Below are positions 10,640-23,354 of a DNA stretch of 64,000 nucleotides, in pieces. Every line of letters begins with the position of its first letter. Within the stretch, counting starts at the first letter, position 1. The translations under genes were made by a program, and so were the position numbers. The notes beneath the pieces are model-generated. The model made no database searches. It saw only the letters and a list, made by a program, of their open reading frames with translations, and was not told where the DNA came from. The DNA is taken from assembly GCA_038277395.1 (NCBI GenBank), contig CM076190.1:249035256-249099255 (forward strand), in the 5' to 3' direction. The DNA comes from Dryocosmus kuriphilus. Lineage: Eukaryota > Arthropoda > Insecta > Hymenoptera > Cynipidae.

Positions 10640-13600
10640 TGTGCCTTAGTTGGGCCGACGTCAGAAGCCGTCATTGGCTTCTAAAATTCACCCGACCGTC
10701 GGCACAACTGTGGCCCAAGGTTGGTCCGACGGTCGATTAAACTTTGGCAAGTTGGCTCTTAATAACCATGACACTACAGTCGGCCGACTCTAGGTGATAG
10801 TTGGCCCGACTCTGAGTGTAATATTATCTAGTGCAAGTAACTTTTCTCTGCCGACCGTCGGCGCAACTCTGGCCCAAGGTTGGGTCGACCGTCGTTTAGG
10901 CTTTTGCAAGTTTGCTCTAAATAACCATAACACTACGGTCAGCCCGACTCTGGTCAATAGTTGGCCCGACCATCGGCGTGATATTATCCAGTGCAAGTAA
11001 TCTCACTGCCACCGATTTTCAACCCAGCTCTAGCCCAAGGTTGGATCGACGGTCGTTTGGTTGGCTCTAAATAACCATAACACTACGGGCGGCCCGACTC
11101 TTGGCGATAGTTGGCCCTACCATCGGCGTAATATTATCTGGTGCAAGTAACTTTTCAGCTGCCGACTGTCGGCCCAACTCTGGCCCAAGGTTGGGTCGAC
11201 CGTCGTCTAGGCTTTTGCAAGTTTGCTCTAAATAACCATAACACTATCAGCCCGACTCTGGTCAATAGTTGGCCCTACCATCGGCGTAATATTATCCAGT
11301 GCAAGTAATCTCACTGCCACCGATTTTCGACCCAGCTCTAGCCCAAGGTTGGATCGACGGTCGTTTGGACATTGACAAGTTGGCTCTAAATAACCATAAC
11401 ACTACGGGCGGCCCGACTCTTGGCGATAGTTGGCCCTACCATCGGCGTAATATTATCTGGTGCAAGTAACTTTTCAGCTGCCGACTGTCGGCCCAACTCT
11501 GGCCCAAGGTTGGGTCGACCGTCGTTTAGGCTTTTGCAAGTTTGCTCTAAATAACCATAACACTATCAGCCCGACTCTGGTCAATAGTTGGCCCTACCAT
11601 CGGCGTAATATTATCCAGTGCAAGTAATCTCACTGCCACCGATTTTCGACCCAGCTCTAGCCCAAGGTTGGATCGACGGTCGTTTGGACATTGACAAGTT
11701 GGCTCTAAATAACCATAACACTACGGGCGGCCCGACTCTTGGCGATAGTTGGCCCTACCATCGGCGTAATATTATCTGGTGCAAGTAACTTTTCAGCTGC
11801 CGACTGTCGGCCCAACTCTGGCCCAAGGTTGGGTCGACCGTCGTTTAGGCTTTTGCAAGTTTGCTCTAAATAACCATAACACTATCAGCCCGACTCTGGT
11901 CAATAGTTGGCCCTACCATCGGCGTAATATTATCCAGTGCAAGTAATCTCACTGCCACCGATTTTCGACCCAGCTCTAGCCCAAGGTTGGATCGACGGTT
12001 GTTTGGACATTGACAAGTTGGCTCTAAATAACCATAACACTACGGGCGGCCCGACTCTTGGCGATAGTTGGCCCTACCATCGGCGTAATATTATCTGGTG
12101 CAAGTAACTTTTCAGCTGCCGACTGTCGGCCCAACTCTGGCCCAAGGTTGGGTCGACCGTCGTTTAGGCTTTTGCAAGTTTGCTCTAAATAACCATAACA
12201 CTATCAGCCCGACTCTGGTCAATAGTTGGCCCTACCATCGGCGTAATATTATCTGGTGCAAGTAACTTTTCAGCTGCCGACTGTCGGCCCAACTCTGGCC
12301 CAAGGTTGGGTCGACCGTCGTTTAGGCTTTGGCAGGTTTGCTTTAAGTAACCATTACACTACGGTCAGCCCGACTCTGGTCAATAGTTGGCACTACCATC
12401 GGCGTAATATTATCCAGTGCAAGTAATCTCACTGCCACCGATTTTCAACCCAGCTCTAGCCCAAGGTTGGATCGACGGTCGTTTGGGCATTGACAAGTTG
12501 GCTCTAAATAACCATAACACTACGGGCGGCCCGACTCTTGGCGATAGTTGGCACTACCATCGGCGTAATATTATCCAGTGCAAGTAATCTCACTGCCACC
12601 GATTTTCGGCCCAGCTCTAGCCCAAAATTGGATCGACGGTCGTTTAGACATTGACAAGTTGGCTCTAAATAACCATAACACTACGGGCGGCCCGACTCTT
12701 GGCGATAGTTGGCCCTACCATCGGCGTAATATTATCTGGTGCAAGTAACTTTTCAGCTGCCGACTGTCGGCCCAACTCTGGCCCAAGGTTGGGTCGACCG
12801 TCGTTTAGGCTTTGGCAGGTTTGCTTTAAGTAACCATTACACTACGGTCAGCCCGACTCTGGTCAATAGTTGGCACTACCATCGGCGTAATATTATCCAG
12901 TGCAAGTAATCTCACTGCCACCGATTTTCAACCCAGCTCTAGCCCAAGGTTGGATCGACGGTCGTTTGGACATTGACAAGTTGGCTCTAAATAACCATAA
13001 CACTACGGGCGGCCCGACTCTTGGCGATAGTTGGCCCTACCATCGGCGTAATATTATCTGGTGCAAGTAACTTTTCTGCTGCCGACTTTCGGCCCAACTC
13101 TGGCCCAAGGTTGGGTCGACCGTCGTTTAGGCTTTTGCAAGTTTGCTCTAAATAACCATAACACTATCAGCCCGACTCTGGTCAATAGTTGGCCCTACCA
13201 TCGGCGTAATATTATCCAGTGCAAGTAATCTCACTGCCACCGATTTTCGACCCAGCTCTAGCCCAAGGTTGGATCGACGGTTGTTTGGACATTGACAAGT
13301 TGGCTCTAAATAACCATAACACTACGGGCGGCCCGACTCTTGGCGATAGTTGGCCCTACCATCGGCACGTAACATTATCTGGTGCAAGTAACTTTTCAGC
13401 TGCCGACTGTCGGCCCAACTCTGGCCCAAGGTTGGGTCGACCGTCGTTTAGGCTTTGGCAGGTTTGCTTTAAGTAACCATTACACTACGGTCAGCCCGAC
13501 TCTGGTCAATAGTTGGCACTACCATCGGCGTAATATTATCCAGTGCAAGTAATCTCACTGCCACCGATTTTCAACCCAGCTCTAGCCCAAGGTTGGATCG

Positions 13601-16600
13601 ACGGTCGTTTGGACATTGACAAGTTGGCTCTAAATAACCATAACACTACGGGCGGCCCGACTCTTGGCGATAGTTGGCCCTACCATCGGCGTAATATTAT
13701 CTGGTGCAAGTAACTTTTCTGCTGCCGACTTTCGGCCCAACTCTGGCCCAAGGTTGGGTCGACCGTCGTTTAGGCTTTTGCAAGTTTGCTCTAAATAACC
13801 ATAACACTATCAGCCCGACTCTGGTCAATAGTTGGCCCTACCAGCGGCGTAATATTATCCAGTGCAAGTAAATCTCACTGCCACCGATTTTCGACCCAGC
13901 TCTAGCCCAAGGTTGGATCGACGGTTGTTTGGACATTGACAAGTTGGCTCTAAATAACCATAACACTACGGGCGGCCCGACTCTTGGCGATAGTTGGCCC
14001 TACCATCGGCGTAATATTATCTGGTGCAAGTAACTTTTCAGCTGCCGACTGTCGGCCCAACTCTGGCCCAAGGTTGGGTCGACCGTCGTTTAGGCTTTTG
14101 CAAGTTTGCTCTAAATAACCATAACACTATCAGCCCGACTCTGGTCAATAGTTGGCCCTACCATCGGCGTAATATTATCCAGTGCAAGTAATCTCACTGC
14201 CACCGATTTTCGACCCAGCTCTAGCCCAAGGTTGGATCGACGGTTGTTTGGACATTGACAAGTTGGCTCTAAATAACCATAACACTACGGGCGGCCCGAC
14301 TCTTGGCGATAGTTGGCCCTACCATCGGCGTAATATTATCTGGTGCAAGTAACTTTTCAGCTGCCGACTGTCGGCCCAACTCTGGCCCAAGGTTGGGTCG
14401 ACCGTCGTTTAGGCTTTTGCAAGTTTGCTCTAAATAACCATAACACTATCAGCCCGACTCTGGTCAATAGTTGGCCCTACCATCGGCGTAATATTATCCA
14501 GTGCAAGTAATCTCACTGCCACCGATTTTCGACCCAGCTCTAGCCCAAGGTTGGATCGACGGTTGTTTGGACATTGACAAGTTGGCTCTAAATAACCATA
14601 ACATACGGGCGGCCCGACTCTTGGCGATAGTTGGCCCTACCATCGGCGTAATATTATCTGGTGCAAGTAACTTTTCAGCTGCCGACTGTCGGCCCAACTC
14701 TGGCCCAAGGTTGGGTCGACCGTCGTTTAGGCTTTGGCAGGTTTGCTTTAAGTAACCATTACACTACGGTCAGCCCGACTCTGGTCAATAGTTGGCACTA
14801 CCATCGGCGTAATATTATCCAGTGCAAGTAATCTCACTGCCACCGATTTTCAACCCAGCTCTAGCCCAAGTTGGTTGGATCGACGGTCGTTTGGACATTG
14901 ACAAGTTGGCTCTAAATAACCATAACACTACGGGCGGCCCGACTCTTGGCGATAGTTGGCCCTACCATCGGCGTAATATTATCTGGTGCAAGTAGCTTTT
15001 CTGCTGCCGACTTTCGGCCCAACTCTGGCCCAAGGTTGGGTCGACCGTCGTTTAGGCTTTTGCAAGTTTGCTCTAAATAACCATAACACTATCAGCCCGA
15101 CTCTGGTCAATAGTTGGCCCTACCATCGGCGTAATATTATCCAGTGCAAGTAATCTCACTGCCACCGATTTTCGACCCAGCTCTAGCCCAAGGTTGGATC
15201 GACGGTTGTTTGGACATTGACAAGTTGGCTCTAAATAACCATAACACTACGGGCGGCCCGACTCTTGGCGATAGTTGGCCCTACCATCGGCGTAATATTA
15301 TCTGGTGCAAGTAACTTTTCAGCTGCCGACTGTCGGCCCAACTCTGGCCCAAGGTTGGGTCGACCGTCGTTTAGGCTTTGGCAGGTTTGCTTTAAGTAAC
15401 CATTACACTACGGTCAGCTCGACTCTGGTCAATAGTTGGCACTACCATCGGCGTAATATTATCCAGTGCAAGTAATCTCACTGCCACCGATTTTCAACCC
15501 AGCTCTAGCCCAAGGTTGGATCGACGGTCGTTTGGACATTGACAAGTTGGCTCTAAATAACCATAACACTACGGGCGGCCCGACTCTTGGCGATAGTTGG
15601 CCCTACCATCGGCGTAATATTATCTGGTGCAAGTAACTTTTCTGCTGCCGACTTTCGGCCCAACTCTGGCCCAAGGTTGGGTCGACCGTCGTTTAGGCTT
15701 TTGCAAGTTTGCTCTAAATAACCATAACACTATCAGCCCGACTCTGGTCAATAGTTGGCCCTACCATCGGCGTAATATTATCCAGTGCAAGTAATCTCAC
15801 TGCCACCGATTTTCGACCCAGCTCTAGCCCAAGGTTGGATCGACGGTTGTTTGGACATTGACAAGTTGGCTCTAAATATAACCATAACACTACGGGCGGC
15901 CCGACTCTTGGCGATAGTTGGCCCTACCATCGGCGTAATATTATCTGGTGCAAGTAACTTTTCAGCTGCCGACTGTCGGCCCATCTCTGGCCCAAGGTTG
16001 GGTCGAACGTTGTTTAGGCTTTGGCAGGTTTGCTTTAAGTAACCATTACACTACGGTCAGCCCGACTCTGGTCAATAGTTGGCACTACCATCGGCGTAAT
16101 ATTATCCAGTGCAAGTAATCTCACTGCCACCGATTTTCAACCCAGCTCTAGCCCAAGGTTGGATCGACGGTCGTTTGGGCATTGACAAGTTGGCTCTAAA
16201 TAACCATAACACTACGGGCGGCCCGACTCTTGGCGATAGTTGGCACTACCATCGGCGTAATATTATCCAGTGCAAGTAATCTCACTGCCACCGATTTTCG
16301 GCCCAGCTCTAGCCCAAAATTGGATCGACGGTCGTTTAGATATTGACAAGTTGGCTCTAAATAACCATAACACTACGGGCGGCCCGACTCTTGGCGATAG
16401 TTTGCCCTACCATCGGCGTAATATTATCTGGTGCAAGTAACTTTTCAGCTGCCGACTGTCGGCCCAACTCTGGCCCAAGGTTGGGTCGACCGTCGTTTAG
16501 GCTTTGGCAGGTTTGCTTTAAGTAACCATTACACTACGGTCAGCCCGACTCTGGTCAATAGTTGGCACTACCATCGGCGTAATATTATCCAGTGCAAGTA

Positions 16601-18065
16601 ATCTCACTGCCACCGATTTTCAACCCAGCTCTAGCCCAAGGTTGGATCGACGGTCGTTTGGGCATTGACAAGTTGGCTCTAAATAACCATAACACTACGG
16701 GCGGCCCGACTCTTGGCGATAGTTGGCACTACCATCGGCGTAATATTATCCAGTGCAAGTAATCTCACTGCCACCGATTTTCGGCCCAGCTCTAGCCCAA
16801 AATTGGATCGACGGTCGTTTAGACATTGACAAGTTGGCTCTAAATAACCATAACACTACGGGCGGCCCGACTCTTGGCGATAGTTGGCCCTACCATCGGC
16901 GTAATATTATCTGGTGCAAGTAACTTTTCAGCTGCCGACTGTCGGCCCAACTCTGGCCCAAGGTTGGGTCGACCGTCGTTTAGGCTTTGGCAGGTTTGCT
17001 TTAAGTAACCATTACACTACGGTCAGCCCGACTCTGGTCAATAGTTGGCACTACCATCGGCGTAATATTATCCAGTGCAAGTAATCTCACTGCCACCGAT
17101 TTTCAACCCAGCTCTAGCCCAAGGTTGGATCGACGGTCGTTTGGACATTGACAAGTTGGCTCTAAATAACCATAACACTACGGGCGGCCCGACTCTTGGC
17201 GATAGTTGGCCCTACCATCGGCGTAATATTATCTGGTGCAAGTAACTTTTCTGCTGCCGACTTTCGGCCCAACTCTGGCCCAAGGTTGGGTCGACCGTCG
17301 TTTAGGCTTTTGCAAGTTTGCTCTAAATAACCATAACACTATCAGCCCGACTCTGGTCAATAGTTGGCCCTACCATCGGCGTAATATTATCCAGTGCAAG
17401 TAATCTCACTGCCACCGATTTTCGACCCAGCTCTAGCCCAAGGTTGGATCGACGGTTGTTTGGACATTGACAAGTTGGCTCTAAATAACCATAACACTAC
17501 GGGCGGCCCGACTCTTGGCGATAGTTGGCCCTACCATCGGCGTAATATTATCTGGTGCAAGTAACTTTTCAGCTGCCGACTGTCGGCCCATCTCTGGCCC
17601 AAGGTTGGGTCGAACGTTGTTTAGGCTTTGGCAGGTTTGCTTTAAGTAACCATTACACTACGGTCAGCCCGACTCTGGTCAATAGTTGGCACTACCATCG
17701 GCGTAATATTATCCAGTGCAAGTAATCTCACTGCCACCGATTTTCAACCCAGCTCTAGCCCAAGGTTGGATCGACGGTCGTTTGGGCATTGACAAGTTGG
17801 CTCTAAATAACCATAACACTACGGGCGGCCCGACTCTTGGCGATAGTTGGCACTACCATCGGCGTAATATTATCCAGTGCAAGTAATCTCACTGCCACCG
17901 ATTTTCGGCCCAGCTCTAGCCCAAAATTGGATCGACGGTCGTTTAGATATTGACAAGTTGGCTCTAAATAACCATAACACTACGGGCGGCCCGACTCTTG
18001 GCGATAGTTTGCCCTACCATCGGCGTAATATTATCTAGTGCAAGTAACTTTTGTGCTGCCGGCCG
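10640..18065. repeat. Satellite array, 161 + 158 bp alternating monomers
   Basis: About 46 tandem monomers. The phrase AATAACCATAACACTA recurs at alternating spacings of 161 and 158 bp, giving a 319 bp dimer (for example 11,400, 11,561, 11,719, 11,880, 12,038). The two monomer types differ: one carries CTGCCGACTGTCGGCCCAAC and CTGGTGCAAGTAACTTTT, the other CACTGCCACCGATTTTCGAC and CCAGTGCAAGTAATCTCA. A third variant (GGCTTTGGCAGG, AGTAACCATTACAC) appears at spacings of 483, about 643 or 1279 bp, that is 3, 4 or 8 monomers. A 1607 bp, ten-monomer block repeats with private variants (15,981 and 17,588). Open frames of 65-85 codons inside the array are by-products and not genes. Confidence 0.95.
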
Positions 18066-18750
18066 TCGGCCCAACTCGGGTTCAGGGTTGGTCCGACGGT
18101 CGGGTATACTCTAGCGAATTGTTTGAAAATGATCACAATAGTACGGGCGAATTACCGCTAGGTGCCTGACGGTAAAAGTGTGACACAAGTGAAATCAATC
18201 TTCGGGTCTGTAAGTAGACGGCTTTGCCAAGGAATTAACGACCTATTGTCAGACCGATGGTCCAATAAGACGTCGACTTGCTAGTTGGGCCAATTTGCTT
18301 CGATAAGTTTTCTCTCAACGTTGGTTCAACTTTTAAGACCAGTGGTGTGGCAACCTCGGTTCCGTTGTAGGTCGAAACTTGCCAACCATTGTCGGAACAA
18401 CCGGGCAAAACAGGTAGGCTTGCGTTATAATTACTCTAGTTGGGTCGACTACTGGTCCACGAAGTTGGGCCAACTTTGAAAGCCAATGGTATACCAACCT
18501 TGTGTTCCGCGGTTGGCTCAACCATGACAAATATTTTTAGCCAAACTGGAAAATAGGGAGGGCGTGCGTTATCATTACGTTGGTTGGCCCAACCATTGTC
18601 TCACAAAGTTGGGCCAACTTTGAAAACCATTGGTATGCCAAACTTGTATTCCGCGGTTGGCTCAACAATAAAAACTGTTGTTGGCCCAACTGTGGAAAAT
18701 AGAGAGGGCATGCTTTATCATTACGCTAGTTGGCATCGGTGTAATTAATT
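18065..18750. repeat. Diverged satellite flank with three ~145 bp units
   Basis: Beyond the homogeneous array the satellite degenerates. From about 18,290 three related units recur at ~144 bp (landmark GTTGGGCCAACTTTGAAA at 18,464 and 18,608, older version near 18,320), each with GGTTGGC and GTTGGGCC dyads. They share vocabulary with the main monomers but are a distinct subfamily, as expected at an array edge where homogenisation fails. Confidence 0.75.
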
Positions 18751-20076
18751 ACTTAATTAAATGAAATAGAACTATTTTCTTCTTTTTTATATCTTTATAG
18801 AACAATAAACTTTATATTATTGTTATTGTTATTGAAAAATGACGTAATTTTCCTATTTTGAAAAACAATTTTAAATTATCGTAGGTTAGCGTGCATTAAT
18901 TAATTACTTATTATCTTTTGAAAGAAAAAAATTGTATACAAAGAATTGATTTGTGTTCAAGAGAAAAAATTATAACATTTTTTATTGATTTGTTTGCGAT
19001 AATTGCTTTGAAAAACTGGATCAACAAAGGAAGTAGATAGAAGCTGCAATTATCTAAAAATCATTCATGCAACTTCTGATCCCGGAATATTGATACTAAA
19101 TATAGGTAACTTTCATTGTCCAAATTATAGAACTAAATTTAAGGATAGTACTTGTAAAATTTAAAAACTTTCAATAACGTTATAAATAATTAAAATACAT
19201 TGGTAATTCGCAGGATGATAAAGATGTAAAAAAAAGCCAATGGATAAAATTATAATAGCTTTTATGTGTATTTCAGATCTTTCAAGTTTTAATAATCAGG
19301 TTCTGTTTTTAATACACACGCTTTATAAGTCGCAGTTTAACTAATTTATACTTCCAACTTTATTCCTTTTTCGAACATAAACAATAAATACTATCGAATA
19401 CACCCCTATTTTATCTTTTCAAACATTAATATAAAAGGAAATGAGCCTCAGATAAAACACGCATAGGTACTATAAATTCAAGACATTTTTTATCTTCTCA
19501 ACGAATTGTTTTACCTGTATGGTTCTTACGCGAAAAGTTTCAGACAATTCTGACTTGATTTTTGTAAAAAAAATCTTTTTGACTGTTGTGTCAAAAAATG
19601 CCTTATTGCAAGCCTTCTCTTGCGCCATTAAATAAAAATCAGTTTCTACTTACAATTTAAAAGTCTATATAGCACTAACGACGCATTGAAGTCCAAAATT
19701 AAGTATAAGTAAACAGCGGTTGACTGTTAGGAATTATAAGTTATGAAAACGTGTTGTGTCGTATGTCGTGCGAGATTGTTTAATTCAATCAGATGCATCT
19801 TCATGAAAAAGAAGTCATTGCTTGGCCAATAAAAAAAAAAAAGAATCTATAAGTTCGATAACATAAAAAAAGTATCGGATACGCTAGTACTGATAATTCC
19901 TTAGAATCGCAATCGAGAGTCGAAAGTACAGTGTATCCCAAATTTATAACAGCATCTTTTTTTTTGTATAATTTTTTTTCTACTTCAGCAAATTACGTCA
20001 AATTTGTTGAACATGTTATAGAATCAAATTGACGGCTTTTCTCTGAATCTTATCAGTCTAATTCGAGTCGTTCCAG
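18750..20076. other. AT-rich stretch, nothing recognised
   Basis: Very AT-rich sequence with no open frame of interest, no repeat shared with the rest of the window and no splice-bounded open segment that I could defend. Confidence 0.5.
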
Positions 20077-20232
20077 TATTTCGATAGTTATAGTGAAAAA
20101 AGTGGTGTCACACATTAAAAGGGGCAATTGAAAAAAATTCAATTTTTCGAGAAAGAAAATTGTTTTATTCAAGTAATAAAAGTTATATTTGCAAAGAATT
20201 ATTTAAGTAATCGAAGCTTTATTCATAAATAA

Positions 20233-20830
20233 TTAGTAGTCAATTGCACTTCCGTCGTTTTTTAATACCATTTTCATCCGCTTTGGCATTGAATCACTGA
20301 GATTTTTGAGACTTCTTGCACTGATATTGTCCCACTCTGACTTTACCGCTTTCTTGAGCTGTGCGACCGTCGCATGCTGCTTGCTTGGCGTTGTGATAAA
20401 CATCGCGATTCATCATGCCACAAACATTTTCAATCGGATTGATGTCCGGAGAAACGGAATGCCACTCAAGTACTGGAATCTTCGCCTCAGCTAACCAACC
20501 ATTGGTTGACTTGCTGGCGTGTATTGACGCGTTGTCTTGTTGAAATATCAACCGAGCAGAGCGGAATCCTCGAATGTAGGGCTTGAGACGTCTTTCAAGC
20601 ACTGCCTGATAATCTTTGCTCTTCACTTTATGGGCAATAAAAGCCAAGCCAGCTTTCCCGAAACTGATGTATGCTGCCCATACCATGGTGGATCCGCCAG
20701 CAAAGTTTCGCGTGAAAAAAAAAACGAGGTTCTTGTCGAAGAGCACCCCAATAGTATCGTAATATATCTGGACCATCCAAATCAAACTTTTTTTCGTCCG
20801 ACCATATAAGTACGATACTATTGACGTGAT
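20233..20830 (-). pseudogene. Tc1-family transposase fragment, left arm
   Basis: DD34E transposase, catalytic part only. It reads from the WSDEKKFDLDGPD region (first aspartate) through GGSTMVW, QQDNASIHAS (second aspartate) and SPDINPIENV (glutamate), to a natural-looking C-terminus ending GSAIDY at 20,233. At least two frameshifts exist. One is in the T-run near 20,710, between the first-aspartate region and the GGSTMVW block. The other is near 20,385, after NAKQ; downstream of it the correct frame gives WDNISARSLKNLSDSMPKRM. The N-terminal paired-like DNA-binding domain is absent. Sequence further upstream on this strand is antisense of the right arm and is not part of the gene. Confidence 0.88.
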
Positions 20831-21335
20831 CTTCGAAAAGAAGCTCGCTTTTTTCCCACGCGAAACTCTGGTGGCGAATCCGTCATGATATGGGCAGCAT
20901 ACAGCAGTTTCGGGAAAGCTGGCCTGGCTTTTATTACCCATAAAATGAACAAAAAATGTTATCAGGCAATGCTTGAAAAACATCTCAAGCCCTACATTCG
21001 AGGATTCCGCTCTGCTCGGTTGATATGTTAGCAAGACAACGCGTCAACACACGCCAGCAAGTCAACAAATGGTTGGTTAGCTGAGGCGAAGATTCCAGTT
21101 CTTGAGTGGCCTTCCGTTTCTCCGGACCTCAATCCGATTGAAAATGTTGGAGGCATGATGGTTCGCGATCTTTAGTACAACGCCAAGCAGTACTTGATGA
21201 TCGCAGAGCTCAAGAAAGTGGTAAAGTCAGCGTGGGACAACATCAGCGCAAGAAGTCTCAAAAATGTCAATGATTCAATGCCAAAGCGGATGGGAATGGT
21301 ATTAAAGAAAGACGGAAACGCAACTGACAACTAAT
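20830..21335 (+). pseudogene. Tc1-family transposase fragment, right arm
   Basis: Mirror of the left arm. In one frame or another it reads KAGLAFI/KAGLAFIT-like, KPYIRGFRSARLI, QQDN-like (here CQQDNAST), SPDLNPIENV and WDNISARSLKNVND, with a stop near 21,333. It has several substitutions and at least one stop or frameshift (TTAGCAAGAC at about 21,029 replaces the TTCCAACAAGAC reading), so it is non-functional. The small differences between arms show that the two halves have drifted since they were joined. Confidence 0.8.
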
Positions 21336-23034
21336 TCTTTGTGAATTAAGCTTCGATTATTTAAACAATTTTTTGCAAATATAACTTTTATTACTTGAAT
21401 AAAGCAATTTTTTCCAAAATACGAATTCCTTTTAATTGCCCCTTTTAATGTGGGACACCACTTTTTTCATCATAAGTGTCGAAATAAACGAACGACACGA
21501 ATTAGGCTTATCAAGTTCAGAGCAAAATCGTCAATGTGAGTCTATAACACACTTAAAAAAATTTAAGCAAGTTTTAAAAGAAGAAGAAAAACTAGACAAA
21601 GAAAATAGGTGCCCTTATAAATTTGGGACTCTCTCTCTCCCCCCCCCCTCCCTCTCACGCTAATAGGCCCAGTAAAGAAGGGCCCATTCAGCGAAAATGC
21701 GCGACTGGGAAAACCCACAAAAGAAAACCGAACATTTTCGTCTAACTTCCTAAGTAGAATATGAATTCGCAAAATGCCGCCCATAAAGATAATTGGCTTT
21801 TTCTTACCTTTCAGGACCATGAACACGAAAGTGCTAAATCTCGACCTAAATGGATTATAGAAAGGTTACACATTGTATGCCTATGTAACAGGGTCCTTTC
21901 TCCGAGGTCTTTCTTTATGGTTTTCTGTTCGCTACATGAGAAGTTTATCTCATAAAGAATATTTTAAAGTTCTCATACTGTCTACTACAATGATTTACTA
22001 TGCGCATCATTATAGGCATGCAAAATCCAACTTTGTGGGTAGGTATCGGAAAAACTTTAATTGTTAATTGAATTAAAAAATTTTCTGGGAATATCGTTTT
22101 TAAATTATTACTTGCAGAATAAAGGCAAAAGAACATTGCTTGAAAAAGTTAATCAATGCTGAGCAAGTGAACGTGAAAGATTTCATTTTGAATCTTTGAA
22201 GGGCGTTTATATTACTTTGGGCGTTAACTAAAAATCGATTATTAATTGCTGAATATGGAAGAAAAAAAGCTTCTCCTAAAAAAGTTACCAAATCGAAGAA
22301 AATGAAAGGAGAACTTTTTGAGATAATCAGCTTTTTGACAATTTCTTCAAAAGCTGATTTTCTTAGGTAAAACGTAAAACTTGAAAAGCTATCTTTTTAA
22401 GAAGCATATATTTTGAATATTATACATAATTCGACATTATGAATTTATACATATTTTTTGAAGGTATTTATTCTTTAGAAACACACCAGAATTACGTGTG
22501 CATTGGTGCGGTCTTTTAAAATTTTTTTTTCTATAAAATAATATTTTTATGAGAAATTCGTCTCTTCATCCCTAAGTATTAATTTTAAGTTATATTAGTT
22601 AAAATCCCACACGTTTTTTTCCACATCTTGGTTGCGACATTTGTAGCTTTTAATTTCTATACAGCGCATCATTTATTCGAGACTTTGGTCACCATATTCG
22701 ATTAGCCACTTTGAATTTCGTGATTTTATGTAATATCACATGTGGATTGAGCAACATCAAAAGCACCCAGGTACAAATTTTTAATAAAATTAGCGAAAAT
22801 TTCACACCTTTTCTCATCATACTGGCTCAGCTATTTTGGAATTGGTAATTTTGACTTAAGATTATAGTTATATTATAATATTATATTCACCAATAGAATT
22901 AAGGACAACGACCATGTGGAAGAGAAGACTATAGACAATCCACATTTTTGCCAAGTAGAGGAAGAACTGATTGATGTTTTAATGACAATTTTGGCTAACA
23001 GTGTGATCACAAAATTTTCTAGAGACCTCTTATT

Positions 23035-23208
23035 ATGCCTCATGAATTACGAACATTAATATTCATAAATCTATTCAATGCAGGAGACTTAGATAAAAGT
23101 TTAATGATGGACGGGGTTTATGATGGATGCAATACTGTTGCTAAGGCATATATCGAAGTTGTGTGGAATTATAAAGTTTGCGTGTTTATACAAGTGAAAC
23201 GGCGTTGA
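23035..23208 (+). CDS. Short ORF conserved with copy 4 (57 aa), uncertain
   Basis: A 57-codon ORF beginning with ATG, containing the segment LMMDGVYDGCNTVAKA. In copy 4 (about 57,285-57,428) the homologous frame reads LMMDGVYDERNTVAKADMEV and is also open for about 45 codons. A preceding segment LIDVLMTIL.NSVI is likewise shared (22,965 and 57,190) but in another frame. The peptide-level agreement suggests a decayed gene rather than chance. Family not recognised. Confidence 0.3.
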   Translation: MPHELRTLIFINLFNAGDLDKSLMMDGVYDGCNTVAKAYIEVVWNYKVCVFIQVKRR

Positions 23209-23354
23209 CGTAAAACGTTATCATTTACATTTCTTTATATAATGAATGATCCACACCCATAAGATTAATATATTTTATTTTATTTAACATTCTTTTTTAT
23301 AAACGTAAGTTTTACTTTAAAATTATACATTATGACTCGATATTATTTTCAGTA

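Larger units (their letters stand above)
5820..10640. repeat. Composite large repeat, copy 1
   Basis: This stretch matches 57,790-61,340 in order along its length, and its first half also matches 23,520-24,085. Shared landmarks are the GC-rich GCGCGAAGCG block, the GTTGGAAC/GTTAACTTC minisatellite, the TTCGGATTGG region, the minus-strand orphan ORF, and the segment around 10,260-10,560 (also at 46,915-47,230). Copy 1 is interrupted by a mariner at 6301-7600 and ends abruptly near 10,640, where satellite DNA starts. The equivalent position in copy 3 (near 47,290) continues differently, so the satellite junction is visible. No transposase belonging to the repeat itself was found. Confidence 0.75.
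20077..21488. mobile_element. Head-to-head Tc1 inverted-repeat element (long hairpin)
   Basis: The left arm (20,077 to about 20,780) and right arm (about 20,780 to 21,488) are near-complementary inverted copies of the 3' two-thirds of a Tc1 element. The outer ends pair as GAAAAAAGTGGTGTC.CACATTAAAAGGGGCAATT, followed by matching CAAGTAATAAAAGTTATATTTGCAAA. The same transposase segment is read on the minus strand in the left arm and on the plus strand in the right arm. The 5' third of the gene is missing from both, and the centre lies near the WSDEKKF region. No clear target duplication was seen. Confidence 0.85.

Noticed and set aside
10794..16042. Several 65-85 codon ORFs on both strands between 10.8 and 16 kb
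   Set aside because: They repeat with the satellite monomers, differ only by monomer variants and indels, and have no start context or independent conservation.
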